Assembly: GCA_002421965.1 (NCBI GenBank)
Contig: DISN01000014.1
Span: forward strand, 17,403-81,402
Origin: Candidatus Saccharibacteria bacterium UBA6209
GTDB lineage: Bacteria; Patescibacteriota; Saccharimonadia; Saccharimonadales; Saccharimonadaceae
Reading direction: 5' to 3'
DNA length: 64,000 bases
Positions 7,613 to 16,293 of this stretch are shown piece by piece. Within the stretch, counting starts at the first letter, position 1. Every line of letters starts with the position of its first letter. Below the pieces are notes generated by a model. The model did not search any database. It saw nothing but the letters and a program-made list of their open reading frames with translations, and had not been told where the DNA came from. The position numbers were made by a program, and so were the translations under genes.

Positions 7613-8590
7613 CTACTCCACCACCTCGTGACTATCTATACTCTTATTGAGCTTATCAATTTTGAGCCCTAGCTGATTCAATCGATCGACATTGACATTA
7701 TATTCATCAATTTTTTGATCAAGTGCCGTCTTGCGAGCCTCAAGCGCATACGTCCTAGCTACCAGCTCTGAGCGCGCAGAGTTAAACTCTGTCTGGGACT
7801 TAAAATACCCAGAACTCGCTCGCTGATTAAATGTCGCTACCTCTTGGTTAAACATCTGAATATCCGCCTGATACTGCAATGTGTCAGCATTTATCTGTTT
7901 GACATCAGACTCTAGCTTGGACTCCAGACCCCTAGCCTCATCTTCTAGTTCATAGAATACCTGACTATAGTCAGAATAAAGCTTTATAGCAGCCTGTCGG
8001 TTATCAAAATATTTAGCATAATAATCATTTAGCTCCTGACCAAGATCGGCGTACTCTGTGGGTAAAATTGAATGCAGCTCATTTAGCTTCTCGCCCGGCT
8101 CTGCCTTGGCGTAATAATCCATCCTAGTCCTTAGTTTGTCGTTAGCTAATCTGCTATACGCCGCCTCAAGACGAGGCTCAAGCCAGTCCCTTTCCCGCTG
8201 AGATAGTCGCGAGTAGGCAACATGTAGCATCTCGTGAGCGGCCGTAACTTCCTTTATGCCCTTGAGATCTTGGTTATCCACGTTGTAGATAAATATTCGA
8301 TTAGTCTTGGGTACATAACAGCCAAGAATTGGACTTGACCGCTCCTGTCGCTGACAGACACTGTTGAACTCCTCGGCATCAGTAATTTTTGGGTAGCTAG
8401 AATAAAAATGAAACTTACCCTTTTCGGACATTCCGCTATCAGTAACTAGCGCCTTGACTTCCTGATCTGGCGTGAAGTCATAAACTGACGCATAATCGAC
8501 TACTAGTTGCCAGTTAAAAACCGTCCACAAACTAGCGCCGAACAGCAAAAACGCCGTCAATAAGCCAATTATCTTACTTATTTTTTGCAT
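7613..8590 (-). CDS. membrane-anchored HExxH putative metalloprotease with coiled coil
   Basis: 325 aa. An N-terminal hydrophobic helix (about 7-27) anchors or exports it. H119-E120-M-L-H123 is a zincin-type zinc site within AAHEMLHVAYSRL. The C-terminal half (about 205-320) is predicted as a long charged coiled coil. No named family is recognised. Its start overlaps clpC by 17 nt and radA follows after 1 nt, so it is co-expressed with a CIRCE-regulated chaperone-protease gene. A role in envelope protein quality control is inference from that context. Confidence 0.65.
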   Translation of the reverse strand: MQKISKIIGLLTAFLLFGASLWTVFNWQLVVDYASVYDFTPDQEVKALVTDSGMSEKGKFHFYSSYPKITDAEEFNSVCQRQERSSPILGCYVPKTNRIFIYNVDNQDLKGIKEVTAAHEMLHVAYSRLSQRERDWLEPRLEAAYSRLANDKLRTRMDYYAKAEPGEKLNELHSILPTEYADLGQELNDYYAKYFDNRQAAIKLYSDYSQVFYELEDEARGLESKLESDVKQINADTLQYQADIQMFNQEVATFNQRASSGYFKSQTEFNSARSELVARTYALEARKTALDQKIDEYNVNVDRLNQLGLKIDKLNKSIDSHEVVE

Positions 8591-11027
8591 TTATTTGCAG
8601 CTCACCCTTCTTCACTGTAACCTCCAATATATCTCCTATTTTACCACTTCCTTCGATTAATACATCGGCCACAGCACCCACAAGTTGACGCTCAATTACT
8701 CGCCTGAGTGGCCTAACTCCATGGAATTCATCAAACCCCTGATCTATCAAATACCGCTTCGCCCCAGCAGAAATCTGTAACCTGCGACCTTGGGCCAGCA
8801 CCAGACTATTAACTTCATTAACCAGAAGGTCAAATATCCTTGAAACCACGGGGCGAGTCAATGCGCGAAATGTAACGATATCATCAAATCTATTAATCAG
8901 CTCTGGCCTCATAATACGCTCCAACTGCCGCCTGGCCTCTCGAGAGTTTTGCTCGTGCAGCTCATCTAGCTGCTTTTCCTGCTTATTATTCACCGACTGG
9001 AACCCAAGCGAAGACTCACGTGTCATAAATTCCGCTCCGAGGTTGCTGGTCAGGATAATAATTGTGTTTCGGAAGCTCACAACACGCCCCTGGGCATCTG
9101 TCAGCTGGCCATCCTCAAGTAGCTGCAGCAGAAGATTCAAAACATCAGGGTGAGCTTTTTCGATCTCGTCAAACAGCACGACACTATAGGGCTTTCGCCT
9201 AACCGCCTCTGTCAATTTGCCGCCGTCATCATAACCCACATAGCCAGCTGGCGCACCGACAAGCCGTGCCGCGGTATGTTTCTCAGAAAGCTCACTCATA
9301 TCAATCTTAATTAGCGATGTCTCGCCACCAAATACCTCTTGCGCCAAAACCCTAGCAAGCTCAGTCTTACCAACGCCAGTTGGGCCCAAGAAAACGAATG
9401 AACCGAGTGGCCTCTTTGGTGACGCTAGTCCACTCCTCGCCCGCTTAATAGATCTAGCCACCACCTCAACCGCACTATCCTGGCCAATAATTCGTTTCTT
9501 AAGTCTCGACTCTAGCTTCGATAGTGACTTTAGTTGATCGCTATCAATATGAGCAAGCGGCACACCCGTCATCGCCGCCACAGCTCGACGCAAATAACGC
9601 TCTGTCAGAGGGTAGCTAGCCGTCTCTTCGTCGTCTACTGCAGCAGCCTGCTCCTCTAGCTGAATCATCTGCACTTTATAGAGCGCTGCTTTCTCGTAGT
9701 CCTGCTCCTCGACTGCGGTATCGATCTGCCTTGCGAGTCGTCTGATTTGCCTCTCGTAGCGGTTCTTGCGCGAACTTACCGGAGCCTGCTCTGATCGCAG
9801 CAATGCCGACGCCTCATCAATCACATCTATCGCCTTATCGGGAAGCCGTCTGTCAGTCACATAGCGCTCCGCCAGTTCTACGCTCAAGCGAATCAGGCTG
9901 TCATCCATCGATACATGATGATGCGCAGCCATGCGGTTTGCCAAGCTGCGGATCATAGCTACCGCCTCGTCAACGGATGGCTCTTCGACGGCAATTGACT
10001 GAAATCGACGAGTCAAAGCAGCGTCTTTTTCGATATTCTTGCGATATTCATCAAAAGTTGTGGCGCCGATTAGCCGTATTTCACCCCTAGCCAGAGCTGG
10101 CTTTACCATGTTTGCAGCGTCCATTGAGCCCTCTGCAGCACCGGCGCCAACCAGCATGTGTAGTTCATCAATAAATACGATGATTTCAGGATGATGCTTA
10201 AGTATACTTAGCACCTTTTGCAATCTCTCCTCGAACTGTCCACGATACTTCGTGCCAGCGATCATCGATACGATATCCAGCTGAAATAGTCTTTTGCCTG
10301 TCAGAAACTCAGCAACCTTACCCTCGGCCATGCGCTGTGCCAGACCCTCAACGACCGCTGTCTTCCCAACTCCAGGTTCGCCTATTAGTACAGGATTGTT
10401 CTTGCGTCGACGACCTAATATTGTAATCATACGATCAATCTCCTTGTCACGGCCGACCACCGGATCTAACCCACCATCAACAGCTTTGGCAGTTAGGTCA
10501 ATCGAGAACTTCTCTAGGTACGCCAAGTCTTTTGACGATCGCACTGATGTCGCATCAGACATCGACTCAAATTGCTGCTTGTTAAACATTCGCTCAAAAT
10601 CAGCCTTCAAATTATCGATATCGACGTTCATATCTCGAAGCAGCCGAGTCGCCCTGGCGTCATTTTGAGTTAATATGCTGTAAATGAGATGCTCGGTACC
10701 AATAAACTCCTGACCAAACTCTGTCGCTAACTGCCAGGCAGTTCTAATGGTCTGCATAATATCGTGGCTTACACCACCCTCGGTCATCACCACCACAAAA
10801 CTAGCATGAGTAATGTCGAGTGCCGTTTCGGCTCGATCCAAAGTCACTCCACTATCAGCCAAAACCTTTGCGCCAAGAGATGAATTCTGAGCCAACACCC
10901 CAAGCAGCAAATGCTCGGTACCAACATAGGGGCTACCGCTATCATGAGCAATCGCCCCGGCTCGCTCTAGGCTTGCTCGAGCGGTTTCGGTCAGTCGACC
11001 CTCTAGTGCCGCAAAGTCATCTTGCAT
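8574..11027 (-). CDS. clpC: ATP-dependent Clp protease ATP-binding subunit ClpC
   Basis: 817 aa AAA+ unfoldase that feeds substrates to ClpP. Two Clp-N repeats span about 1-145. The first AAA+ domain has Walker A GEPGVGKT at 216-223. A UVR-type coiled-coil motif lies at about 433-460. The second AAA+ domain has Walker A GPTGVGKT at 548-555, followed by the C-terminal D2-small domain. The middle UVR motif marks ClpC rather than ClpA or ClpB. A CIRCE operator overlaps its promoter, so HrcA repression and heat induction are expected. Confidence 0.95.
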   Translation of the reverse strand: MQDDFAALEGRLTETARASLERAGAIAHDSGSPYVGTEHLLLGVLAQNSSLGAKVLADSGVTLDRAETALDITHASFVVVMTEGGVSHDIMQTIRTAWQLATEFGQEFIGTEHLIYSILTQNDARATRLLRDMNVDIDNLKADFERMFNKQQFESMSDATSVRSSKDLAYLEKFSIDLTAKAVDGGLDPVVGRDKEIDRMITILGRRRKNNPVLIGEPGVGKTAVVEGLAQRMAEGKVAEFLTGKRLFQLDIVSMIAGTKYRGQFEERLQKVLSILKHHPEIIVFIDELHMLVGAGAAEGSMDAANMVKPALARGEIRLIGATTFDEYRKNIEKDAALTRRFQSIAVEEPSVDEAVAMIRSLANRMAAHHHVSMDDSLIRLSVELAERYVTDRRLPDKAIDVIDEASALLRSEQAPVSSRKNRYERQIRRLARQIDTAVEEQDYEKAALYKVQMIQLEEQAAAVDDEETASYPLTERYLRRAVAAMTGVPLAHIDSDQLKSLSKLESRLKKRIIGQDSAVEVVARSIKRARSGLASPKRPLGSFVFLGPTGVGKTELARVLAQEVFGGETSLIKIDMSELSEKHTAARLVGAPAGYVGYDDGGKLTEAVRRKPYSVVLFDEIEKAHPDVLNLLLQLLEDGQLTDAQGRVVSFRNTIIILTSNLGAEFMTRESSLGFQSVNNKQEKQLDELHEQNSREARRQLERIMRPELINRFDDIVTFRALTRPVVSRIFDLLVNEVNSLVLAQGRRLQISAGAKRYLIDQGFDEFHGVRPLRRVIERQLVGAVADVLIEGSGKIGDILEVTVKKGELQINAKNK

Positions 11028-11067
11028 ATATTTATTCTACCCCACTAATTCCAATAATTACTCTATC

Positions 11068-11096
11068 ATTGTAGCAAAAATTAGCACTCACGTCAA
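11068..11096 (-). promoter_or_regulatory. sigma70-type promoter of clpC
   Basis: On the minus strand: TTGACG, exactly 17 nt, TACAAT, with an extended TGC before the -10. The -35 box and half of the spacer lie inside the CIRCE operator. Confidence 0.85.
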
Positions 11097-11107
11097 GCGA
11101 GTGCTAA
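11081..11107. promoter_or_regulatory. CIRCE operator (HrcA site)
   Basis: A perfect inverted repeat TTAGCACTC, 9 nt, GAGTGCTAA, matching the consensus CIRCE element. It covers the clpC -35 region, so bound HrcA would block RNA polymerase. Confidence 0.95.
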
Positions 11108-11143
11108 TTTTATATCATCGTTTTTGCCTACACTATTTTTGAA

Positions 11144-12268
11144 TTATTCAGCAACTTCGTCGACGACGCTCATCAAGCTGTCCTCGATGTTCTTACGTGG
11201 CTTTGGCTCGGCCTTGACCGGCGCCTTGGCTTCAATATCCAGCTCGTAGCCAGTCAAACGGCTTGCTAGACGAACGTTCTGGCCAGCACGACCGATAGCG
11301 ATTGACTGCTGGTCTTCGGTTACAAAAACCTTGGCTCGCTTTGCTTCTTCATCGATGGCTACACTAAGTACCTCAGCAGGACTCATCGCATTAGCTATAA
11401 ATGCTGCCGTATCCTCTTCGTAAGGAATAATGTCAATCTTTTCCTGATCGCCAATCTCGTTCATAACCGCCTGCACACGAGTACCGTGACCGCCAACAAA
11501 CGTACCGACTGGATCAATGCCAGGCAGAACTGATGCTACCGCTAGCTTAGTTCGTCGACCAGCTTCACGAGCAATCTTCTTGATCTCAACCGCACCAGTT
11601 TCCATCTCTGGAACTTCCTGACTAAATAGGTGTCGAATAAACTCCTCACTACCGCGGCTCAAAATTAGCTGTGGACCACGACCTTCGCGCTCGATGTCCT
11701 TGATTAGAACCTTGATGCGGCGACCGATTCCGTAGTATTCACCCTGGATCTGCTCGCTCTGAGGCATAATTCCAATAGCTTTGCCGATCTCAATTCGCAC
11801 AACGCGTGGCTCGACTCGGTTAACCGTACCGGTTACAACTGTGCCAATTTTGTCTTCAAACTCAGCAAGCACAACTTCGCGCTCAGCCTCACGCAAGCGC
11901 TGCAAAATAACCTGCTTAGCAGTTTGAGCAGCCACGCGTCCAAAGCTAGTAACCTCGTGAGACTCTTCGATAACCCCACCGATCTCTGCGTCTTTTTTAA
12001 TCTTTTTAGCATCTTCTAGTAGGATCTGAGTGACTTCGTTCTCAAACTCCTCTTCTTCGACGATATCTTGGACTACATATACTGTCGCTGTACCATCGTT
12101 GATATTTAGGCTAGCACGAACGTTCTGCTCACGCTCACCATTATCTCGGCGCCATGCAGCGGCAATCGCCTGCTCAATAACCTCTAGAACTGTGTCCTCT
12201 GGTAGGTTTTTTTCCTCGGCAATACTGCGAAGGGCCAAAGTTAGTTGTTTAATATTTAGATCTTCCAT
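11144..12268 (-). CDS. nusA: transcription termination/antitermination factor NusA
   Basis: 374 aa, the short form as in Bacillus, lacking the acidic C-terminal repeats of Enterobacteria. It has the N-terminal RNA-polymerase-binding domain (about 1-125), an S1 domain (about 130-200) and tandem KH domains (about 200-345). A short tail follows. It modulates pausing and termination. A GGAG-containing ribosome site (AAAGGAG) precedes the ATG. The usual rimP partner is not upstream. The leader holds a terminator-like hairpin. Confidence 0.95.
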   Translation of the reverse strand: MEDLNIKQLTLALRSIAEEKNLPEDTVLEVIEQAIAAAWRRDNGEREQNVRASLNINDGTATVYVVQDIVEEEEFENEVTQILLEDAKKIKKDAEIGGVIEESHEVTSFGRVAAQTAKQVILQRLREAEREVVLAEFEDKIGTVVTGTVNRVEPRVVRIEIGKAIGIMPQSEQIQGEYYGIGRRIKVLIKDIEREGRGPQLILSRGSEEFIRHLFSQEVPEMETGAVEIKKIAREAGRRTKLAVASVLPGIDPVGTFVGGHGTRVQAVMNEIGDQEKIDIIPYEEDTAAFIANAMSPAEVLSVAIDEEAKRAKVFVTEDQQSIAIGRAGQNVRLASRLTGYELDIEAKAPVKAEPKPRKNIEDSLMSVVDEVAE

Positions 12269-12309
12269 TAAATATTTCTCCTTTCATAAAATTAACATCC
12301 CCTAGTATG

Positions 12310-12334
12310 AAAAACGCCGACCCTTTGGGGCCGG
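12310..12334 (-). terminator. terminator/attenuator hairpin in the nusA leader
   Basis: On the minus strand: CCGGCCC-CAAA-GGGTCGG (one G:U pair), then CGTTTTTC. It falls between the promoter at 12354 and the nusA start, so it could attenuate nusA transcription. Confidence 0.6.
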
Positions 12335-12353
12335 ACACTATCAACTCTCTTAG

Positions 12354-12362
12354 AGTATAGCA
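12354..12362 (-). promoter_or_regulatory. extended -10 promoter of nusA
   Basis: TGC-TATACT on the minus strand, about 85 nt before the start codon. Confidence 0.55.
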
Positions 12363-12572
12363 CAGGAGAGGTGTGTTTGTCAATAGCCGTGAAAACTACA
12401 TTTGAACTATCTTTGCTGTGAGCATATACCTCTTGCTTTTAAGGTATGATGATCTGCCGACCCCTTGCCTTCTCCTGAGATTGGTTAGTTATTGCACTTA
12501 TGGCAAAGGAATACTAACAGGGGTGGGAAATGCCAAGTTCAAAATTCTATATTCTATTCTATAGTCTGAATT
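12363..12572. other. intergenic region with AATTCTATA-type degenerate repeat
   Basis: I see no gene between nusA and the HNH nuclease. From 12537 the sequence becomes a run of degenerate ATTCTATA/ATTCTA units reaching the nuclease 3' end. A similar run occurs at 49304-49375. Confidence 0.5.
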
Positions 12573-13262
12573 CTATTTTCTTCCACACGCCCCTAAAACT
12601 CCCCTCATCGCCGACTTCTCTGCGGCAGTTACCCATAGCCGATATTTTTGCTTTACGGCAATCTGTCTGGCTACGTACTGACAACGAAATGATTTATTTG
12701 GCGGCAACCAGCTAGCGGCATCACTACCGCTCTTTTGCTGATTTGCCGGGCCGTCAACCGCAAGCAAATTTAGCGGATCATTAGCCAGAATTACCCTCTC
12801 AATAAAACTCAGCTGCTGAGCACCTTTTTGCCAGGCGTCGCTCAGTGCCACAACGTGATCGATCTGCACTGCATTGCTATTTTCGCCCCGATGGAACAAA
12901 ATAGATTCACCGGTATAAGGATCGCTAAGTTTGCCGCTTTGCACCTTGCAGTTGTCGTCAACGATAGTGTCGGTCATATCTCGCTCTAATATAATATTTC
13001 GTGTATCACACAATCCCTGCCGACCCCAGCCATCGCCAAACTGTGCACGAGCATAGCCAGTCTTTGGCGCTCGACCCTTGACCTCTAATTTATCTAGCGC
13101 CTCAATGGCCGTACTATCGCCAAAAAATTGTTGCTCAACCTGGGATGACAGCACTTGAGGTTGAATTTGGGTCTGTTGTGATGCCCAAATTATCATACCC
13201 ATGACCAACATAGACAACAGAGCCATAATCTGTCGACGTATCAATTTCTGCTTGGCGGCCAT
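12573..13262 (-). CDS. secreted HNH-family nuclease (DUF1524-like)
   Basis: 229 aa. A basic start plus hydrophobic helix (about 12-28) gives export or a membrane anchor. The HNH core is seen as D135-H136 in QIDHVVALSDAW, N161 in ANDPLNLLAVDG, and N174 and K177 within GPANQQKSGSD. Four cysteines (C85, C105, C194, C226) could form disulfides outside the cell. Similar proteins are secreted DNases. For a reduced epibiont, degrading external DNA for nucleotides is a plausible role. The start is set by a TATACT box ending 6 nt upstream. It is divergent from pepN with interlocked promoters. Confidence 0.8.
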   Translation of the reverse strand: MAAKQKLIRRQIMALLSMLVMGMIIWASQQTQIQPQVLSSQVEQQFFGDSTAIEALDKLEVKGRAPKTGYARAQFGDGWGRQGLCDTRNIILERDMTDTIVDDNCKVQSGKLSDPYTGESILFHRGENSNAVQIDHVVALSDAWQKGAQQLSFIERVILANDPLNLLAVDGPANQQKSGSDAASWLPPNKSFRCQYVARQIAVKQKYRLWVTAAEKSAMRGVLGACGRK

Positions 13263-13291
13263 AGCTCCAGTATACCTGCTACAATGGTTAT
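13263..13291. promoter_or_regulatory. divergent leaderless promoters HNH nuclease / pepN
   Basis: Minus-strand TATACT (13269-13274) ends 6 nt before the nuclease ATG. Plus-strand TGC-TACAAT (13277-13285) ends 6 nt before the aminopeptidase ATG. The whole intergenic space is 29 bp, so the two polymerases must compete. Confidence 0.7.
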
Positions 13292-15793
13292 ATGACTACA
13301 GTTCCTAGACTTATAAAAACATTCACACCAAACCATTACAGCCTAAGTGTCGACCTATCGGATGCCGCCGACTATGTATTTAGTGGCACGGTGAGCATCC
13401 AGGGTAAATCTCCCCAGGCCGGCAAAATACTATTGCACGCAAAAGACCTGGCAATTCAAAGTGCCACTATTGATGGCAAATCTGCTGACTTCGAGCATGG
13501 CAAATTTGATGAACTAACAATCGGTGACGACAGCACTGCCATCGGTCCTCACAATATAGTAATTACTTTTTCTGGCAAAATCACCAATGCCATGCACGGC
13601 CTCTACCCATGCTATTACGAACATGACGGCGTCAAAAAACAGCTATTTGCCACTCAATTCGAGAGTCACCATGCGCGTGAAGTATTTCCTTGCGTTGATG
13701 AGCCGGAAGCCAAGGCGACATTTGACGTTACTCTGACGACCACTCCGGGTATCACTGTCCTTGGCAACCAGCCCGTTAAATGGCAGCGCGAAGAAGACGA
13801 AAAACTAGTCACGACATTTGAAACAACTCCTCGCATGAGTAGCTACCTACTGGCTTGGGTAGTCGGCGAGTTGCACCACAAAACCGCCACAACCAAAGAC
13901 GGCGTAGAAGTAAATGTCTGGGCGACTCCAGCCCAGCGGCCAGAATCGCTTGACTTTGCACTAGATCACGCCGTCAAAACTATCGAATTTTTTGACGAAT
14001 ACTTTGGTGTTGCCTACCCGCTACCAAAAAGTGATCACGTGGCCCTACCTGACTTTTCATCAGGCGCCATGGAAAACTGGGGCTTGATTACCTACCGCGA
14101 AATCGCCCTGCTGGCCGACCCTGCCACAACAACTGTGTCAAGCAAGCAATACATCGCTACCGTAATATCCCACGAACTTAGCCATCAATGGTTCGGCAAC
14201 CTAGTTACCATGAAATGGTGGAATAACCTCTGGCTAAACGAGAGTTTTGCGACAATGATGGAGTATATTGCTGTCGATGCAATTCACCCAGAGTGGAATG
14301 CCTGGCTTGATTTTGCTGCTGGCGAGAGCATTATGGCCCTACGCCGCGATGCAATTGATGGCGTCCAGGCCGTACAAGTTGAAGTAAATCACCCGGATGA
14401 AATATCCAGCTTATTTGATGGTGCGATTGTCTATGCCAAAGGGGCTCGGCTACTGAGGATGTGTCAGCAATTTGTTGGCGATGAGGCGTTTCGACTGGGA
14501 ATCAAGAATTACTTCACTGAATTTGCCTACCAAAATACCGAAGCCGATGACCTATGGAAACACCTGTCAGCTGCTAGCGGCAAAGATATTAGCGCACTTA
14601 TGCATACCTGGATATCGCAGAGCGGCTACCCCGTAGTTCACATAGACAGTGATGGACTAAGACAAGAGCAGTTCTTTATTGGGCCGCATGAGCCATCACA
14701 CAAACTCTGGCCAATTCCACTGGACGCAGAGAGCAGCGAGGACCTGCCTGCGCTACTAGAAACTAGTGAACTAAGTCTACCGATAGCTGACAATGAACGG
14801 CTAAACATCCATGATGCTAGCCATTTCATAACCCATTATCCGCCAGAACATTTAGCAAAATTACTGGCTAAACTAGCTGATACAAGTGAGCTGGGCAGAC
14901 TGCAGCTACTGCATGAACAAACCCTATTAGTGCGGGGCGGCGTAGTATCGAGCGATACGTTGATCAATTTGCTTCAAGCTTATTCGAGCGAGCAAGCCAA
15001 TAGCGTCTGGGGTATTATGTCGCTGGCGTTTGGCGAGCTAAAGAAATTCGTCGAGTCCAACGAAGAAGCCGAACAAAAGCTCAAAGAACTGGCTATTCGC
15101 TTAGCGAAACCACAATTTGAAAAGCTCGGTTGGCAGATAGTCGACGGCGAGGATGAAAGCGACACCAAGCTACGATCGCTAATTATCGGCATGATGATGT
15201 ACGGCGAAGATGAAAATGTCGGAGCCCACGCCCAAGAACTATTCGAAAGCGGCATCGAAAACATCGATCCCGAAGTCAGATCTCTAGCAATCGGTAGCAT
15301 AGTTAAGTCAGCCAAAGACATCGAGCTGACCGATGATTTGCTGCAGAAATACCGCTCGACTCAGTCCGCCGACCTGCGCGAAGACATATGCTCGGGCCTA
15401 ACCAACGCCCGTCAGTCTGCGCAAATAGAATTGCTACTGACTAGCTTTACTGACTCAAGCATAATTCGTCAGCAAGATTTATTTAGATGGTTTGCCTACA
15501 TGATCCGCAACCGATACGCCCGCGAAATGACTTGGGCATGGATGAAAGATAAGTGGGACTGGATAGAGCAAATTTTTGGTGGCGACAAGAGCTACGATGA
15601 CTTCCCAAGATATGCGGCGGCCGGGCTGACAACTCGTGAACAGCTGGATGACTTTGCCAACTTCTTTGCATCCAAGCGGGACATACCAGCGCTAACTAGG
15701 ACAATCGATCTAGGGACTAAAGAGATCGAGGCCAAGGTAGAGACGATCGAAAACGATAGTGTGGCGGTCGTTGAGAGACTGCTTAGTCTGTAG
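13292..15793 (+). CDS. pepN: M1 family zinc aminopeptidase
   Basis: 833 aa. It removes N-terminal residues from peptides. The M1 hallmarks are present: exopeptidase motif GAMEN at 258-262 and zinc site H294-E295-x2-H298 with distal ligand E317 in WLNESFAT. The N-terminal beta domain spans about 1-190 and an ERAP1-like helical C-terminal domain about 510-830. The length is closer to ERAP/tricorn-interacting-factor types than to E. coli PepN. No signal peptide, so cytoplasmic. The gene begins 6 nt after a TACAAT box and is predicted to be leaderless. The symbol is by family only. Confidence 0.9.
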   Translation: MTTVPRLIKTFTPNHYSLSVDLSDAADYVFSGTVSIQGKSPQAGKILLHAKDLAIQSATIDGKSADFEHGKFDELTIGDDSTAIGPHNIVITFSGKITNAMHGLYPCYYEHDGVKKQLFATQFESHHAREVFPCVDEPEAKATFDVTLTTTPGITVLGNQPVKWQREEDEKLVTTFETTPRMSSYLLAWVVGELHHKTATTKDGVEVNVWATPAQRPESLDFALDHAVKTIEFFDEYFGVAYPLPKSDHVALPDFSSGAMENWGLITYREIALLADPATTTVSSKQYIATVISHELSHQWFGNLVTMKWWNNLWLNESFATMMEYIAVDAIHPEWNAWLDFAAGESIMALRRDAIDGVQAVQVEVNHPDEISSLFDGAIVYAKGARLLRMCQQFVGDEAFRLGIKNYFTEFAYQNTEADDLWKHLSAASGKDISALMHTWISQSGYPVVHIDSDGLRQEQFFIGPHEPSHKLWPIPLDAESSEDLPALLETSELSLPIADNERLNIHDASHFITHYPPEHLAKLLAKLADTSELGRLQLLHEQTLLVRGGVVSSDTLINLLQAYSSEQANSVWGIMSLAFGELKKFVESNEEAEQKLKELAIRLAKPQFEKLGWQIVDGEDESDTKLRSLIIGMMMYGEDENVGAHAQELFESGIENIDPEVRSLAIGSIVKSAKDIELTDDLLQKYRSTQSADLREDICSGLTNARQSAQIELLLTSFTDSSIIRQQDLFRWFAYMIRNRYAREMTWAWMKDKWDWIEQIFGGDKSYDDFPRYAAAGLTTREQLDDFANFFASKRDIPALTRTIDLGTKEIEAKVETIENDSVAVVERLLSL

Positions 15794-15799
15794 TCACTA

Positions 15800-15828
15800 T
15801 TGCAATTTACCCAGTATTGTGCTATAAT
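15800..15828 (+). promoter_or_regulatory. promoter of lipoprotein gene
   Basis: TTGCAA (15800-15805), 17 nt, TATAAT (15823-15828) with TGC before it. This places the transcript start near 15835, so the true ATG is 15866 and not an earlier in-frame codon. Confidence 0.8.
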
Positions 15829-15865
15829 AGATAAGTCACCCCTCTACGAAAGGATCGGTGAAGCA

Positions 15866-16240
15866 ATGAAGAGACTCATGTTCATGTTTCTCGCTACGCT
15901 GTGCGTGGTGTCAACTACGGCAGCTACTGGCTGCGCCCAAGACAATCGTCCCCCGTGCGCGACAGTGGAAGTCGACACCAGCAGCCCACCAATGCCCGGG
16001 TACGACAAAAGCAGCGGCAAGGAAATTCAGCTACTGCTAGTAAACGTATCGTTTGGCGAATTCGGCCAAGCCGACAGTTTGAATGTTGTCCTCGATGGCA
16101 ACATCATCACCCTGGGCATGCCGCCGATCGATGATGACCACGTCGAAATGTTCCTCCCGAAGGGTGCGACAGTGGTCCTGATGAGCAGCACCGGAAATAT
16201 GCAGTCCGAGAAGTGCGACAATACCTTCGTTGTCAGATAG
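15866..16240 (+). CDS. putative small lipoprotein of unknown function
   Basis: 124 aa. A lipoprotein-like signal (M-K-R, hydrophobic 4-20) ends in A-T-G-C23, a non-ideal lipobox. Two further cysteines (C33 and the C in SEKCDNTF) could form a disulfide in the mature domain. The mature part is short and beta-rich, with no recognised family. An AAAGGA ribosome site lies about 10 nt upstream of this start. It is a single-gene unit with its own promoter and terminator between pepN and convergent rnhB, and may be an accessory gene. Confidence 0.6.
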   Translation: MKRLMFMFLATLCVVSTTAATGCAQDNRPPCATVEVDTSSPPMPGYDKSSGKEIQLLLVNVSFGEFGQADSLNVVLDGNIITLGMPPIDDDHVEMFLPKGATVVLMSSTGNMQSEKCDNTFVVR

Positions 16241-16255
16241 TAGAGAGGAGATCTG

Positions 16256-16279
16256 CCCCTGCACGTACGCAGGGGTTTT
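16256..16279 (+). terminator. intrinsic terminator of lipoprotein gene
   Basis: CCCCTGC-ACGTAC-GCAGGGG followed by TTTT. Confidence 0.85.
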
Positions 16280-16293
16280 CCCTTTGCCAATGC

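Noticed and set aside
15800..15865. Upstream in-frame start for the small lipoprotein
   Set aside because: The codon lies on the -35 box, upstream of the predicted transcription start; the signal peptide begins at 15866.
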